NCBI GenBank assembly: GCA_963854835.1 | Contig: OY978526.1 | Coordinates: forward strand, 9,813,277 to 9,877,276 | Origin: Megamerina dolium | Taxonomy: Eukaryota > Arthropoda > Insecta > Diptera > Megamerinidae | Reading direction: 5' to 3' | Length of the DNA: 64,000 nucleotides | Shown here: positions 23,401 through 34,800 of the stretch, one piece after another | Layout: each line of letters starts with the position of its first letter | Position numbering within the stretch: the stretch's first letter is position 1 | Program-made: the position numbers and the translations under genes | The notes under the pieces: generated by a model | Seen by the model: only the letters and a program-made list of their open reading frames with translations | Database searches by the model: none | What the model was told of the DNA's origin: nothing

Positions 23401-24902
23401 AAGTTGCTGGTTGGGTATGCAAGACAAATCTACCTTCAAATACAGCATTTAGAGGATTCGGTGGACCTCAAGGCATGTTCGCTGGTGAAAATATAATACG
23501 TGATGTCGCACATATTGTCGGAAAGGATTACGTTGATGTCATGAAATTGAATTTCTACAAAACGGGAGATTACACTCACTACAATCAACAATTGGAGAAT
23601 TTCCCAATTGAAAGGTACAATTTTGTTTTTTTGAAATCTTTAATTACAGTATTACACAAGAATGAATTTTTCTATTACAGATGCCTTAAGGACTGTCTCG
23701 AGCAATCCAATTTCTATGAGAAACGTAAGAAGATTGAAGAATTTAATAGAAGTAATCGCTGGAAGAAACGCGGCATTGCTGTGGTTCCCACAAAATATGG
23801 AATATCATTTGGAGTGGAACATTTGAATCAAAGCGGAGCACTAATACACGTATACGTTGATGGATCAGTTTTACTGGCTCATGGTGGTGTCGAAATTGGT
23901 CAAGGTTTGCATACAAAAATGATTCAATGTGCTGCCAGAGCTTTGGGTATTTCGTCGGATTTTATTCATATATCTGAAACATCTACTGATAAGGTACCAA
24001 ATACATCACCCACTGCAGGCAGTGTGGGATCTGATCTGAATGGCATGGCTGTAATTGATGCTTGTGAAAAGATTAACGAACGATTGGTACCGATTAAGAA
24101 AGCGAATCCACATGATACATGGAAGGAGTGGATAAGTAAAGCGTATTTTGAACGAATTAGTCTATCTGCAACTGGTTTTTACAAAATACCTGGTATCGGA
24201 TACAATCCGGTAACTAATCCGAATGCTCGCGTTTATAGCTATTTTACGAACGGCGTTGGCGTTTCCGAAGTTGAAATTGATTGTTTAACTGGCGATCATC
24301 GGGTCCTAAGTACTAATATTGTCATGGATATTGGCTCTAGTCTGAATCCAGCAATTGATATTGGTCAAATTGAGGGAGCATTCATGCAAGGCTATGGACT
24401 GTTTACATTGGAAGAGTTAATGTATTCACCACAAGGCGCATTATATTCTCGAGGACCTGGCATGTATAAATTGCCTGGATTTGCTGATATTCCAGCCGAA
24501 TTTAATGTTACACTTTTAACGGGTGCTCCAAATCCGAGAGCAGTTTACTCATCAAAGGTAAACTTTGTAATATGTATGCGAGTGTTACACGTGATAATGT
24601 GAATACATTTGTAGGCCGTTGGCGAACCTCCGCTCTTTATCGGCAGTTCAGCATATTTTGCTATTAAAGATGCCATTTCTGCTGCTCGCATTGCTAATGG
24701 TCAGAGTAGAGGTTTTTATTTGGAAGCACCAGCAACTTCAGCACGTATTCGTATGGCATGCCAAGATGATTTCACTAAATCGGTAATAATTCATTATAAT
24801 CTGATGGTTACATAGGTTCCAAATATGTTTAAAATGTTTATTGATTTTCAGATTGATCAGCCAGCACCAGGAAGTTTTACCCCGTGGAATGTTGTTCCAT
24901 AA
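17411..24902 (+). CDS. ry: Xanthine dehydrogenase (rosy)
   Basis: Cytosolic molybdo-flavoenzyme that oxidises hypoxanthine to xanthine and urate, and is needed for drosopterin eye pigments in flies. Six exons, 17411..17473, 20701..23286, 23346..23614, 23681..24557, 24615..24782 and 24852..24902, give 1337 residues, close to Drosophila rosy. The first exon codes only 21 residues ending VFFVNGKK and is separated by a 3.2 kb intron. Two [2Fe-2S] clusters are visible: [14 protein letters not shown] (Cys50, 55, 58) and GFCTPG / [10 protein letters not shown]. The FAD domain has [16 protein letters not shown] and [12 protein letters not shown]. The Mo domain keeps [37 protein letters not shown] and AVGEPPLF, which carry the residues equivalent to bovine Gln767, Glu802, Arg880 and Glu1261. 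No frameshift or stop is seen, so it looks functional. Confidence 0.97.
18644..18739 (+). mobile_element. Short retroposed insertion with 13-bp target-site duplication
   Basis: 96 bp flanked by perfect direct repeats TATGTTATTTTTA at 18631-18643 and 18740-18752. The first third (AAGTAGGTCCCTTCTAATGC then TGTCCAAATTTAA) matches an internal module of the SINE at 26720-27214. The rest is different and ends in CCTAACCTAACC. A precise TSD with 5' truncation and a simple-repeat tail suggests LINE-driven retroposition. Confidence 0.75.
19316..20010 (+). repeat. Tandem triplication of the mariner 3' transposase segment
   Basis: Three diverged copies begin at about 19316, 19498 and 19776. Each carries CCGTTAGA, then a T run and GTGGGGTGTC, then AACAATCCAT and AGAGAGAGCCAGAAACCGTC-like words, CTTGAAAAACTGG and CAGCCACATG. 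Copy one lacks an internal piece after AACAATCCAT. Confidence 0.85.
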
Positions 24903-25158
24903 AATTCTGATAATACGTATAATAAGTATATTATTTTCTGTAGTTTTCGTCATTTTATAATTCAAATTACAGTAATAGTTTTAGCAAATTCTATCAAATT
25001 GTTTTATACTTATAACTAGTTTAAACGAAATGTTTTATTTAATATAAAGTTAAGTATGTACATCATATAGTCAGTCATTTTCATTTGCTGACATTAGTTA
25101 CAATATACTTGACTAACTATTGGCCAGAGTGTGATATAAAAATATACCAAAAGTGTGT

Positions 25159-26224
25159 GAATTAAGGTAGAATGGCTATTTGTTAAATGCAGATGTGGAT
25201 GTGTATGTGGGAGCAGGTAGAAACACCTAAAAAGATAAATGAAGAAAAAAAAATACATTTTTGGTTGTCTATAGAATTATTGATAACAATTATTAAAGTT
25301 GAATAATGAACTGAAACTGGTATTTCTTTGCGTGGGAGCAGGTGATATTTTCTTTATTTTTATCGAATTGAAAGGATACAATGGGTGAACTTGTATTTTA
25401 AGTCTAGAATATAACACATTGAAACATACATACATACGGTACATTGTGGTATTATTGTGAGCGATCTTTTACATTCGATACATTATTTTAAATATTATCT
25501 TTTCAGAGCAAATGCAAGAAACTGGAGAAATGTTGTCAACTGAATCGAATATTTAGATACACATGGAACTTCTTTTGCAGTTCGAAGCCGTTGTTTTGGC
25601 TTTGTTGCATACTTTTTTGAATTATTGGATTCTATGTTCCGGATTTAATGTTCTCATATCCCCTACGTTCTGCAAATGCAAAAATAATAATAAAAGCATA
25701 GCAAACCTCTCTTGCAACGCCTTCGTCGACGCATTCATTAACGCATACATCGACGTACTCGTATACGTATATGTAAATGCGTGGGAGTCGATATACATCA
25801 ACACGTATGCGTCTACATGCGTCGAACTACGTTGCCTTGCGTTGTCCTGCGTTGACATGTGTCGTCTACGTAGACATGCGTCGCCCCACGTCGACATGAA
25901 CCACCATGCTTCCACATAACTGCTCGCCAGACTTTTATCATTTGTAATATGACAAACACAGTGTTCTATACAACAATAAAGTGAACCCATTGTACCCATT
26001 CAACTCGATAAAAATAAACACAATACCATATGCTCCCACGCAAAGAAATGCCAGTTTCAGTTCATTATTTAACTTTAATAATTGTTATTAATAATTCTAT
26101 AGACAACCAAAAATGTACATATATATTTTTCTTCAATTACTTTTTTAGGTCTTTCTACCTTTTGCCAGACACACACACACACACATATGCCTTTAACAAA
26201 TAATACGCCTTTCTACCTTAATTC
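25159..26224. mobile_element. Foldback-type element with about 235-bp inverted arms
   Basis: The left arm (25159 to about 25394) starts GAATTAAGGTAGAA. The right arm (26224 back to about 25979) is its reverse complement at roughly 80-85% overall. The best part, TTTTTGGTTGTCTATAGAAT onward for about 100 bp, has only a few differences and includes ACTGAAACTGG and TTTCTTTGCGTGGGAGCA. The 585-bp spacer contains a degenerate array of GACATGCGTCG-like units. No transposase is visible. Confidence 0.8.
25720..25915. repeat. Degenerate ACATGCGTCG short-period array (inside the foldback element)
   Basis: Loosely repeated units such as CGTCGACGCAT, ACATGCGTCG, CTACGTAGACATGCGTCG and CACGTCGACATG, with a period near 10-12 bp. 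Related units reappear at 26270-26335, outside the arm. The open frames it creates on both strands are by-products of the repeat. Confidence 0.65.
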
Positions 26225-26269
26225 GCCAGATCATGATATATAGGATATGTTTACGTCAGTAGGTAGTCA

Positions 26270-26550
26270 TTGACATGAGTCATGTGTCCACATGAACCGA
26301 CATGCGTCGACATGAGCCGTCTTGCGTCGACGTTTATGGGGCAAAGGCAAACGCAAAAAGAAAAACAAAAGCAAGGCAACCTCTTCTTCAAAGTCAATGC
26401 CTACGACGATGACTACATTGTCGCATACCTTAACGTCGACGTTTGCGTCAACGCTCACATCAAGGCAAAACGAAAAGCAACGACAAAGACAAAAATAAAA
26501 ACAAAGGCAATGGCGAAGGCAAGTCAAAGTTAAGGTCAAAGTCAAAGGTG
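26270..26550. repeat. GTCGACATG units followed by an AAGGCA / AAAGCAA degenerate repeat
   Basis: 26270-26335 has GACATGAGTCATGTG, CGACATGCGTCGACATGAG and TTGCGTCGACG. 26340-26550 is a purine-rich drift of AAGGCAAACG, AAAGCAAGGC, AAGGCAATGGCGAAGGC and AAGTCAAAG units with a six-base feel. It is non-coding. Confidence 0.6.
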
Positions 26551-26719
26551 GGAAAGAACTACTTTTAGGAACCGGATGGGATATAATATGTCTGGTGACA
26601 TTTGATGTTGGAAAGGTTATAATAAAAACATAATTTTTAAGCTGATGTTTATATTATTCTTTATAGGACCCCCTGAAAATTTTTTTTGGTTTTATAATGG
26701 TTAATTTTACACCTACTAA

Positions 26720-27214
26720 AAAATAATGTTGGGTATTGTAGTTTTCGTTGAATTCCATTTTTAAAGAAAATTCAATTATATAAAATGACTGCTTTAACTT
26801 TAACCATAGGCAATGAGATTGTTTCTATATACTAAAAAAGATTACCAAAAAAAAAAAATAAATAAATATGTGGCACTTAAAGCCCCAAAGGACTCATTGG
26901 CCGAGCTTCTCTTCCATTACTGTTGTGCGTCTTAAATTTTGGACAGTATTACAAGGGACCTACTTATTTTTTAGCCGGTTCCGAACGGCAGAACACTTGT
27001 GACATCACTTTTTCTGAGCTTTGTCGCAGAGTTCTTTTAGAAGCTTTTTCATGGCAAGTTGTTACTGTCGGAAGAATTGCCAATTGCTTGCCGACAGGTG
27101 GGTACCATTCGAAAGAAAAATCTTATCGATATTAAATTTGTTATGCATCAGCCGGGGATTGAACCACGACTTACAGATCAGAAAGCGAACACACTAACCA
27201 CTGAGCTACGGCAC
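26720..27214 (-). mobile_element. tRNA-derived SINE with 11-bp target-site duplication
   Basis: On the minus strand the element begins exactly at 27214 with GTGCCGTAGCTCAGTGGTTA. It carries a perfect A box (TAGCTCAGTGG) and a B box (GGTTCAATCCC) at 27155-27145, so the head is tRNA-like (about 70 nt). The body contains GGCAAGCAATTGGCAATTCT, CCGTTCGGAACCGGC, AAGTAGGTCCCTTGTAATAC, AAGACGCACAAC and GAGAAGCTCGGCCA, words I associate from memory with the abundant tephritid SINE. Perfect direct repeats ACACCTACTAA flank it at 27215-27225 and 26709-26719. A T-rich stretch (minus strand) after the body is followed by about 130 bp of unique sequence before the TSD. Confidence 0.85.
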
Positions 27215-27990
27215 ACACCTACTAATTAAGCAAAATTAAAGAAAATTAGTTATTTTGATTGAAAATACGTTTGATTAATTTATTGTTATTTTAAATGGCA
27301 CAAAGTTGCCAGTAACAAAATTTCCAACTTAAACGTTGATGCTCGACCACAGTCACAATGCCGCGTTGGCTTATTTTCATAATAATTCATAATAAAAGCA
27401 TATTATTCACAGTTGATTAAAAACTGTTCCTTATTTCCATCATATTTTTGCATCCATTATATGAATGAAAGAAAATTGTAAAATCATAATCATATTCATA
27501 TTTTAACAATGTTTATATATAGTTTTTATCAACGTATAACAAATACTCATACATATACATATAATATATGGTATATACTTAGGGTTTTTATATCAAAGCA
27601 ATAAACAATGAGGAAAGAATATATTTTTATGGCTGAGTAAATCTATACAATGTAAATCATAATGGTAAAATATATTTTAAAAATGCCTGCAGTTTTTTTC
27701 TTTCAATGTTTTAACTATCTTTTTGTTTACAGCCAACGTTTTACGGACCAATTTATCAACAATATATTTATTTATTTACATTGTTTGACAAAAACAAATT
27801 TCCAGATGATTTAGACGATTAAATCCCTTCCAAAGAAATATCGGCACAGCGTTATAGCTCAGTAGAGAGTAGAAATTGCAATTTGAATATTGACTGCTTG
27901 ATTGTTGCTTAATTACTGAACCCTTTGTACTATATATTGATAAGTATATTGCCTAAGAGAATAAACACCTATGTATATGTAATATGTAAA

Positions 27991-30856
27991 TTATTTGAAT
28001 GTGATGAGTGGATTTAAAAGAACGTTCAATAGGTATTTTATGCCGCGCATTAGATCACGTAATCGTGCATTAACTGGCGATTTACCAATGTGTTCAATGC
28101 TCACTGGTTCGATTTCCTTGTCCTGACACATTATACATTTGATGCCGCTGAGTTGTACATGCGCATGAGATGAGCCCAAAATAAAATCTTCACGTTTACC
28201 ATCCGGTAGGACTCGATGATTAGCCAACACACCAAAGAAGTGTACACGATCGCCACCAACTAGTTTGCGAGTAAAATTTCCAAATTTATCTGTTGCTTGC
28301 AACACCACTTCCACATCCTTGCTTAATATACCGCCTACACTCATCTTCACATAGATTTCATAATCGTATGAATTCCATTTGTGAAGTGAACAGCTGCTAC
28401 CCCAAAGGGCGTTCTTGATGATGTGTCCCATATCGGAACACAAGGGCTCCTTCTCCACATCACAATCCAGCTGTTCGTTGATGTGTTCCCCGTAGAGGCA
28501 TCGCAATAAGTTAGCTATCCAGCTGGGTAAATACTTGGTAATTAGGTCGGATCGTACATTGGAAACTCCACTAATTTGTACTTGAGATACTGTACCCTCC
28601 CATTGCACGTTCACACCGGTCAAGTGAGAACAACGCAATTGGGATTTAATTTTGTTGTGACTCTCCCAGGCTGGATGATCGCAAAGGGTGTAGTAATGTT
28701 GCCAGCTCAAGTGCTCTGATGAGAGTCGTATGTGATCGCTGTCATCGGTGGGGTTAGCATTGGGTATTAAAATTCCAAATCGAGATGAGTCTTTGAAATT
28801 TGATGTCATATAGGGAAATGTTAAAACACTTGCAGCCACAATGCATATTAAGACCTGTACAGGAAGAGATTTGTATTTGTATTCGAAATATAATAGACAT
28901 TCACAAATAATTTAATTACTGTACTATCAAGCGTACCTGTAGACCGGTTATGTATTTTTGAGTTGCACGATTGATGGCCAAAAAGCAAGAAGCCAATAAC
29001 GCCAATATTGATGCAATGAGGGTGCTACCCAAACGGATACTTGGGTCCGTAAAACCCATCCAATCGATGGCCACAAATACAGGAATCAATAATGAAACTA
29101 TGCCGAAGAGTGGTAAAAACAAGAGCGCTCCGGCTAAGCCCAGTGTGGCCCGCACAACGCCAAACATCGTAGCACTCTGCGAGGTAGTAATGCACAATTG
29201 CAACCAGCTAAGTGTGACACAATGTGGAATGAGGTAAGTATAGGTGCCGTGCCAATGGGAACGTTTCGCCAAATGTACGAGAAATACTGGTATGAGGAGA
29301 TACAAAGCTGTACGACAATTTAGGCAAAATTCAATTCCGTTGCCAATGACGAACGAGCAAAAGGTCGGTGCCTTCAAATCCAAAAAACGCCAACCAGTTG
29401 TAACAACATCATCCATTTCATAAGGATATTTTGCAAGCACATTAATGCCAAACGATACCAGAACTATCCAATCGGGAAATTGTCGAGAAGAGGAGTACAT
29501 AAATACTGTCAGCGACACAAATACAAAGACGCAGGAGAGTATGGTTAATTCGGAATGCGGCAACCATTCGCTTGCCACAAGTGGATAAATGATTAAATTA
29601 CCGATAAATGCACAAAAAAAGTACAGATACGGTTTCATGTTGTTCTTGAGAAATCGATTTTCCGATATATCAGCCTCAACATTATGATCGCCATAGCTTA
29701 GGAACAAGCCGGACCACATTCGAAAGTCAACAAAGTCCTGCTTCGTTTTGAGCATTTTACACGTAGACCACACCATTGTGCCGAGACAAAGGTAATAGAA
29801 TCCAACTGGTAGAAAGATGGTAAGATTCTCATTGTTTACTATCCAGTAAGCGAGGAAGATCGTAGCTAAACGTATACTAGGAGGAATGGATGTTGGCAGT
29901 GAAGAAATGTAGTTTATTAAACGATGATAGAGGAGCGTAAAGAAAATAATCGGATGAAATAGTAGTCGATGAAAACAAGGTACATGATCCAAACTTGCGG
30001 GATGTGGCACGGAAAGTGTGAGTTCATCATTTACCGCAGGCATACGCCCGGAGGCATAATTAACCGCTGCTGACACGAGATTTTCTTCAGTAATTACATG
30101 ACCTCCTTGTGCCGCTATGCCTCCATTATTTATTGTAACATTTGAATGACGCGATCGATGATTTTGTTGTAAGTTCATATGGCCATTCCCAAGAGATGAT
30201 GATATACCCTCTATCGGCTCATTGATACTATGCTCATTGTCGCTATCGTCCTCAGAGGTCGATTTTGAACGACGACGTCGTCTCTTTTGCATATTGTAAA
30301 TTTTACGCATTTTCCGTTCCAACTGTTTCGGCGAAATATGTTCATTGCCATTCGACAGGCATGCAAATAATTCACGTGCCGCCTTTCGTGCTGCTCGCTC
30401 TCCAGTAGTCATTGAAATACAACATTCTACTTCTGCCTCATTCTGCGTCGTAATACCGCAACCGTCTTCATAGCACTTTCGAAGTAGTTTGGCGGCTTCC
30501 TCATGACCTTGTTGTGCTGCACAGCACAACCAATGGACTGCTTCTTGATTACAATTTTTCTCGTCTTGCACTAAAATTTTTCACTTGAGAATACATTGTG
30601 TTTTCATTGTTATTGTATACATGCCATTTACCTATAGTTTTGTCGAGTAATTGCTTTGCTAAATCAAATTGCACCTCAGAGCATCCTTCAGCGGCAATGT
30701 GATATTTTAAATTATTAAGCGATTCACGATCTTTACAGCAAATTTAATATTAATTAAAGAATATTCAAATAATTACGTATTTCACAAAAGTTTACCCTCC
30801 AACTCCCATTTTCTTCTTCCGACACCAGCCGGTGGATTTTGTGTCCATTTTGCCAT
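27991..30856 (-). CDS. wfs1: Wolframin (ER membrane glycoprotein)
   Basis: Wolframin is a multi-pass ER protein that tunes ER Ca2+ and the unfolded-protein response; human loss causes Wolfram syndrome. Exons 30856..30796, 30730..30632, 30570..28937 and 28854..27991 give 885 residues, near the human length of 890. The N-terminal part has Sel1-like helical repeats (for example AAEGCSEVQFDLAKQLLDK and NQEAVHWLCCAAQQGHEEAA). A basic Ser-rich linker follows, with KRRRRRSKS. About nine hydrophobic segments come next in exon 3, including FLPLFGIVSLLIPVFVAIDW. The Cys-containing luminal C-terminal domain is in exon 4 (WQHYYTLCDHPAWE, CSHLTGVNVQWEGTVSQV, HFFGVLANHRV). The short first exon was placed from frame continuity and a GTAAAC donor. 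It is transcribed away from Nup133. Confidence 0.95.
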
Positions 30857-31862
30857 TTTCCTTTGTCTTCCTTAAAATTAAATATATATTCACTCTGTTT
30901 ATTTAATTTCAAATACACAAAACTTCATATTCCAATAACATTGATCAAAAAATATGTAATTAGGAATCAACAAAACAAGTATCTATATAATTTGTTGTTC
31001 TTGTTACATCCAAATCAGATTAACGACTTTCAGTGTTGTTTTTTCGAAATGTAGGGGAATACATCAACTCGTTTACATTCCTCAACAAGAATCAGAATTC
31101 GACTTATATGAGATAAGTTGGCGACAAAAGAGAATATTGACATATTTAAACATATAATTATGATCATGGCACAGGAAATAGAAAAATATTTAGTAATTGA
31201 AACTAATCCATTGTACTTGACAAATATTTTAAAGAGATAAAGAACAAGACTTTTTTTTTCTTGGTTCATAGTACGTACTTCAATTGTTTACGACTTAATT
31301 TCACTTGTGTCACGTCAAAATAAATCTACGGACACGAAATCTGAAACATGCTAAACTGTTGCATATGTTTAATGGGAAGGTTGCGTTACACGAAAATTGT
31401 GCTGGCACACTTTTTTCTTACAGAACGGCAAATTTTGCGCTCGCCACCATATGTTTTTTTGCCAACAAATAAGAGTTAGGAATCGCAAATGCTTTTATGA
31501 AAACTAGAGTATAAGAAAATTTGAGTATTTAATATGTATATGAGACGTGCGCTGAAAAGTACAATTTGAATGCCATATTACTCCCTTCTGGCTTATCCTA
31601 CGCTCTGCGTAGCGCAAAGTAATACATCGCATCGCGCGTTTGTCTGATGCTCTTCTATGAATTTTTAATACACTTTTTCATTTAGAGAATACGAAACACT
31701 GATTTCAACCAAACGTTTATCAACACTTGTTCAATTGTGGCGCGTATGACAGATATAATAGAATTAAAGTGGGAGAAAAGCCGGTTGTTTGTGAAATTAA
31801 TGATTGGCTCGTTCTTGTTATAATTACAAAAGATATAATCAAACTGATATATAATTTAAGAA
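30857..31862. promoter_or_regulatory. Divergent wfs1 / Nup133 intergenic region
   Basis: 1.0 kb between two diverging start codons, so both promoters lie here. It is AT-rich. I see no repeat or clear TATA box, and short frames (30839-31054, 31030-31269) look random. Confidence 0.5.
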
Positions 31863-34800
31863 ATGCAGCAACAGCAAATCTATAGTGGTGGTAGCCCATA
31901 TGGTTCTCGCACACGGCAAAGTTCGGTAAGTTCTGTATCAACTACCGGTGCAAGAAAGTCATTCGTGGTTGGACTGCCTAAAAAATCTGCTTTCAGTAAT
32001 GCTGCAGGACAAGGGTAATCATAAACAAATTGATATAAATGTTGTTCAATTATTAACATTGTATTATTGTAGACGGTTTAGTTTGTCTGGACGTTCAAAT
32101 CAGTCACTGCTTGGCATACGGTCAGAATTTAATATAGTCGAAAGCTATGGATTTCCATTACCGGTTTTAGTGAATGAAGCCTTGACATTTAGTGAAAAAG
32201 CGCAGCAAGCCACTGTGAAATGTTCCGATAATGGATGGGCGTGGGTGAGTTAAATTGACATTCTAAATTTTTATTGTATATTAAAAGAAGTTCTATGGCA
32301 CGTGTAGGTTGTTAATGGAAGGCGTTTGTTAGTATGGCAGTACAGAGATATTCGGAGCGCTGGAACTGGAAATTCACCACCTCGTAGCGCTAAGGATCTA
32401 ATACGTATTTCACAACGACGCGGAGGTGTAATGGCTCAGTGTCGTGAATTAACGTTGCCACACTGTGATATCGGACATAAGGCATCGCTAGTGAGTGTCT
32501 TTCTGGTTGAAGGTCAACAAATGGCCTCATGCGTGGCCGTTTCGCCAACAGGAGATGTACGTTATTGGCCATCTATAGCACATGATGGCTCATCCATTGA
32601 TACCACCGGTATATTAGATGGACAAGAATTCGACGATTTGCTGGAAGTTCCAAAGCAACAGGGATATTTGTTGGTCACCACTACTTGTAGTCTTGTCCTA
32701 CTACAGTTGCAGTTCATTAACGGTCGTCATGTACTGCAACATAAAACAATACGACAACCTTCTGGATTTTTAGGCGGTATTGGCAAGAAATTTGCATCAA
32801 TTATCATTGGCATGAACAGTGGCAATGATAAGGAAAACGTAAGATTGCTATAAATAAATTTGGGGAATTCCTAATAAAATATGTACAATATTATAGAAAT
32901 TCGTAAGTGCTGCATGTGAGAGCGTTACCGAAAATGATGCTGTGGTGACTGTGCTTGCAGATCGGTGGATCCAGCGATGGCGCATAAGTGATCACGGTAG
33001 TTCGGAGCAACTTCTCTATGACGATTCTGAAATAATACGTAAAATACGTTCAGAATTTCAACAAAAATTCTGGAACATTAGGAGTAAGTATTTAGGTTCG
33101 TTAATAAAAGTTTAATAAGACTTATTATTATTTACTTGATTTAGCTGAAAATATTGATGTGCATTTACATCTTTTGGATATGCATTTAAATGATGACAAA
33201 ATCTATATTCTCTGTGGAGCAGTTAATACAGCGCATACACCTCAAATGCATTATGGCGTTGGTAGGTTATGAACCACAAACATTTTGTAAATTGACATTT
33301 TAGTAAAAATACTTTATTCATTTCAGTTATACTTTCTTCCAATGTGGATTCAAGCAGACTGCTTAATTTCATCCCACTTAAGCATACACTCTTTTTCAGC
33401 ACTGGCACTGAGAAAGATTGTATTAGCTTACGTTTTATTATATGTCGAACCATCTTATACATCTATACGGATAAAATCGTTTATCCCTTGAATTTAACCA
33501 ATCCAGCGATGGCTGAAATTGAAACGGAAAAAATCGAATTTCATTTGCCAGATGATCGTATATTAAGCGCAGCTGTATATGGTCATATTCCACTGTTCTT
33601 TAGTCGTACACATGGCTTAATTTGTGTCACACCTGGCGATTTTGATAGTGCGGATATTTTGAATGCATCAAGCCATACAATGCCTGATGCCTATAGTACA
33701 CAATCAAGTGATATTGCCATGCGTGAGCAAACTCAAATTGACAGTGTTTCAGCCAATGAGAATAATTTGTGCATGTTCGATCTGGACCCAGATGCCATAT
33801 ATAATGAATTTAAGGATGAAGTCAGCCAAATGAAAGCCGCTTTTGTTTATCGTCTCAAACGCAATACCAATATGTCTAATACGATTTTGAATGATTTAAT
33901 ACGCAATGTAGCAGATGGTCAGACAGGTTCTATTTCAAATACAAACCAGTTGGATAAGTAAGAATGTACAATTTGAAATGATATTTTAAGCGGCTTACAT
34001 ATCTACGCTCTGGTTTAGAATCGTTATTACTATCGCAGAGGATTTAGCTGAGGATATACCCGCTGCTGATCCACGCTGGGAGCAACTTTGGAACGAACAG
34101 AATGTCAATAGACATTCACTGGGTAGTTCGTCTTCTCTACAAATTATTACCCAATTGAAAGAGAAGAGTATGGCTTTGAAATTTTTTGTTGATTTTCTTC
34201 ACAATACAGGCATTTGGGAGAAGGTAGCTTACCTACGTATACTATATTTTTTGCATATTAATATCATAACTTATTCATAGCTAAGTGCAGTTCCTAGTGG
34301 TGGTGGTGGAAGCATTTTAAAACCCACATGCTACATTATATCTGATATTAATGAGAAAATTATTGCTGCCAGTGCATTGAGGACAGCACATAACAGGTTG
34401 GTTTATTTTAATCGCACACTTTTATGTATTACTCGATTAATTAATGTTCATTTCAATAAATAGATATGGCAAAATTCTTGATGAGGCCATCAATAATGTT
34501 GTAAAACAGTGGCAAGAGGTTCCACATGGTAGTTTAACAGCTCAGGATATATTCTATGTGCATCTTTGCAAATTTCAAGATATATTTCAAGCACTCGCTG
34601 ATATCGCAGACAGTCGTATTGAAGTGCATCATCAATCTAGCTCACTGGCTTCGTTAATATGTGATATTAATGCGATTGTGCTCAGCGTAATTTCTGAAGT
34701 TTTGTCATTTCGTGAACTCAACATTGATGTCTTCACACCGCCTGCAGATAAAATGGATACTTATGAGTATTTGCCATGGACGGCTATGTCTGGTAATGTG

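Larger units (their letters stand above)
24903..27990. other. Intergenic region rosy - wolframin, repeat-rich
   Basis: Between the 3' ends of the two convergent genes. It contains a foldback element (25159-26224), a degenerate GTCGACATG array inside and just right of it, an AAGGCA-rich stretch (26340-26550) and a SINE (26720-27214). The remaining 27226-27990 is AT-rich, probably in part the wolframin 3' UTR. Confidence 0.6.

Noticed and set aside
25563..26533. Open frames on both strands (25563-25919, 25622-25999, 26282-26533)
   Set aside because: They are by-products of the degenerate short-period repeats, with no family resemblance and period-like residue patterns.
27145..27214. tRNA-like sequence with A and B boxes on the minus strand
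   Set aside because: Not called as a functional tRNA gene: the anticodon arm does not pair convincingly and the sequence continues into a SINE body flanked by a target-site duplication.
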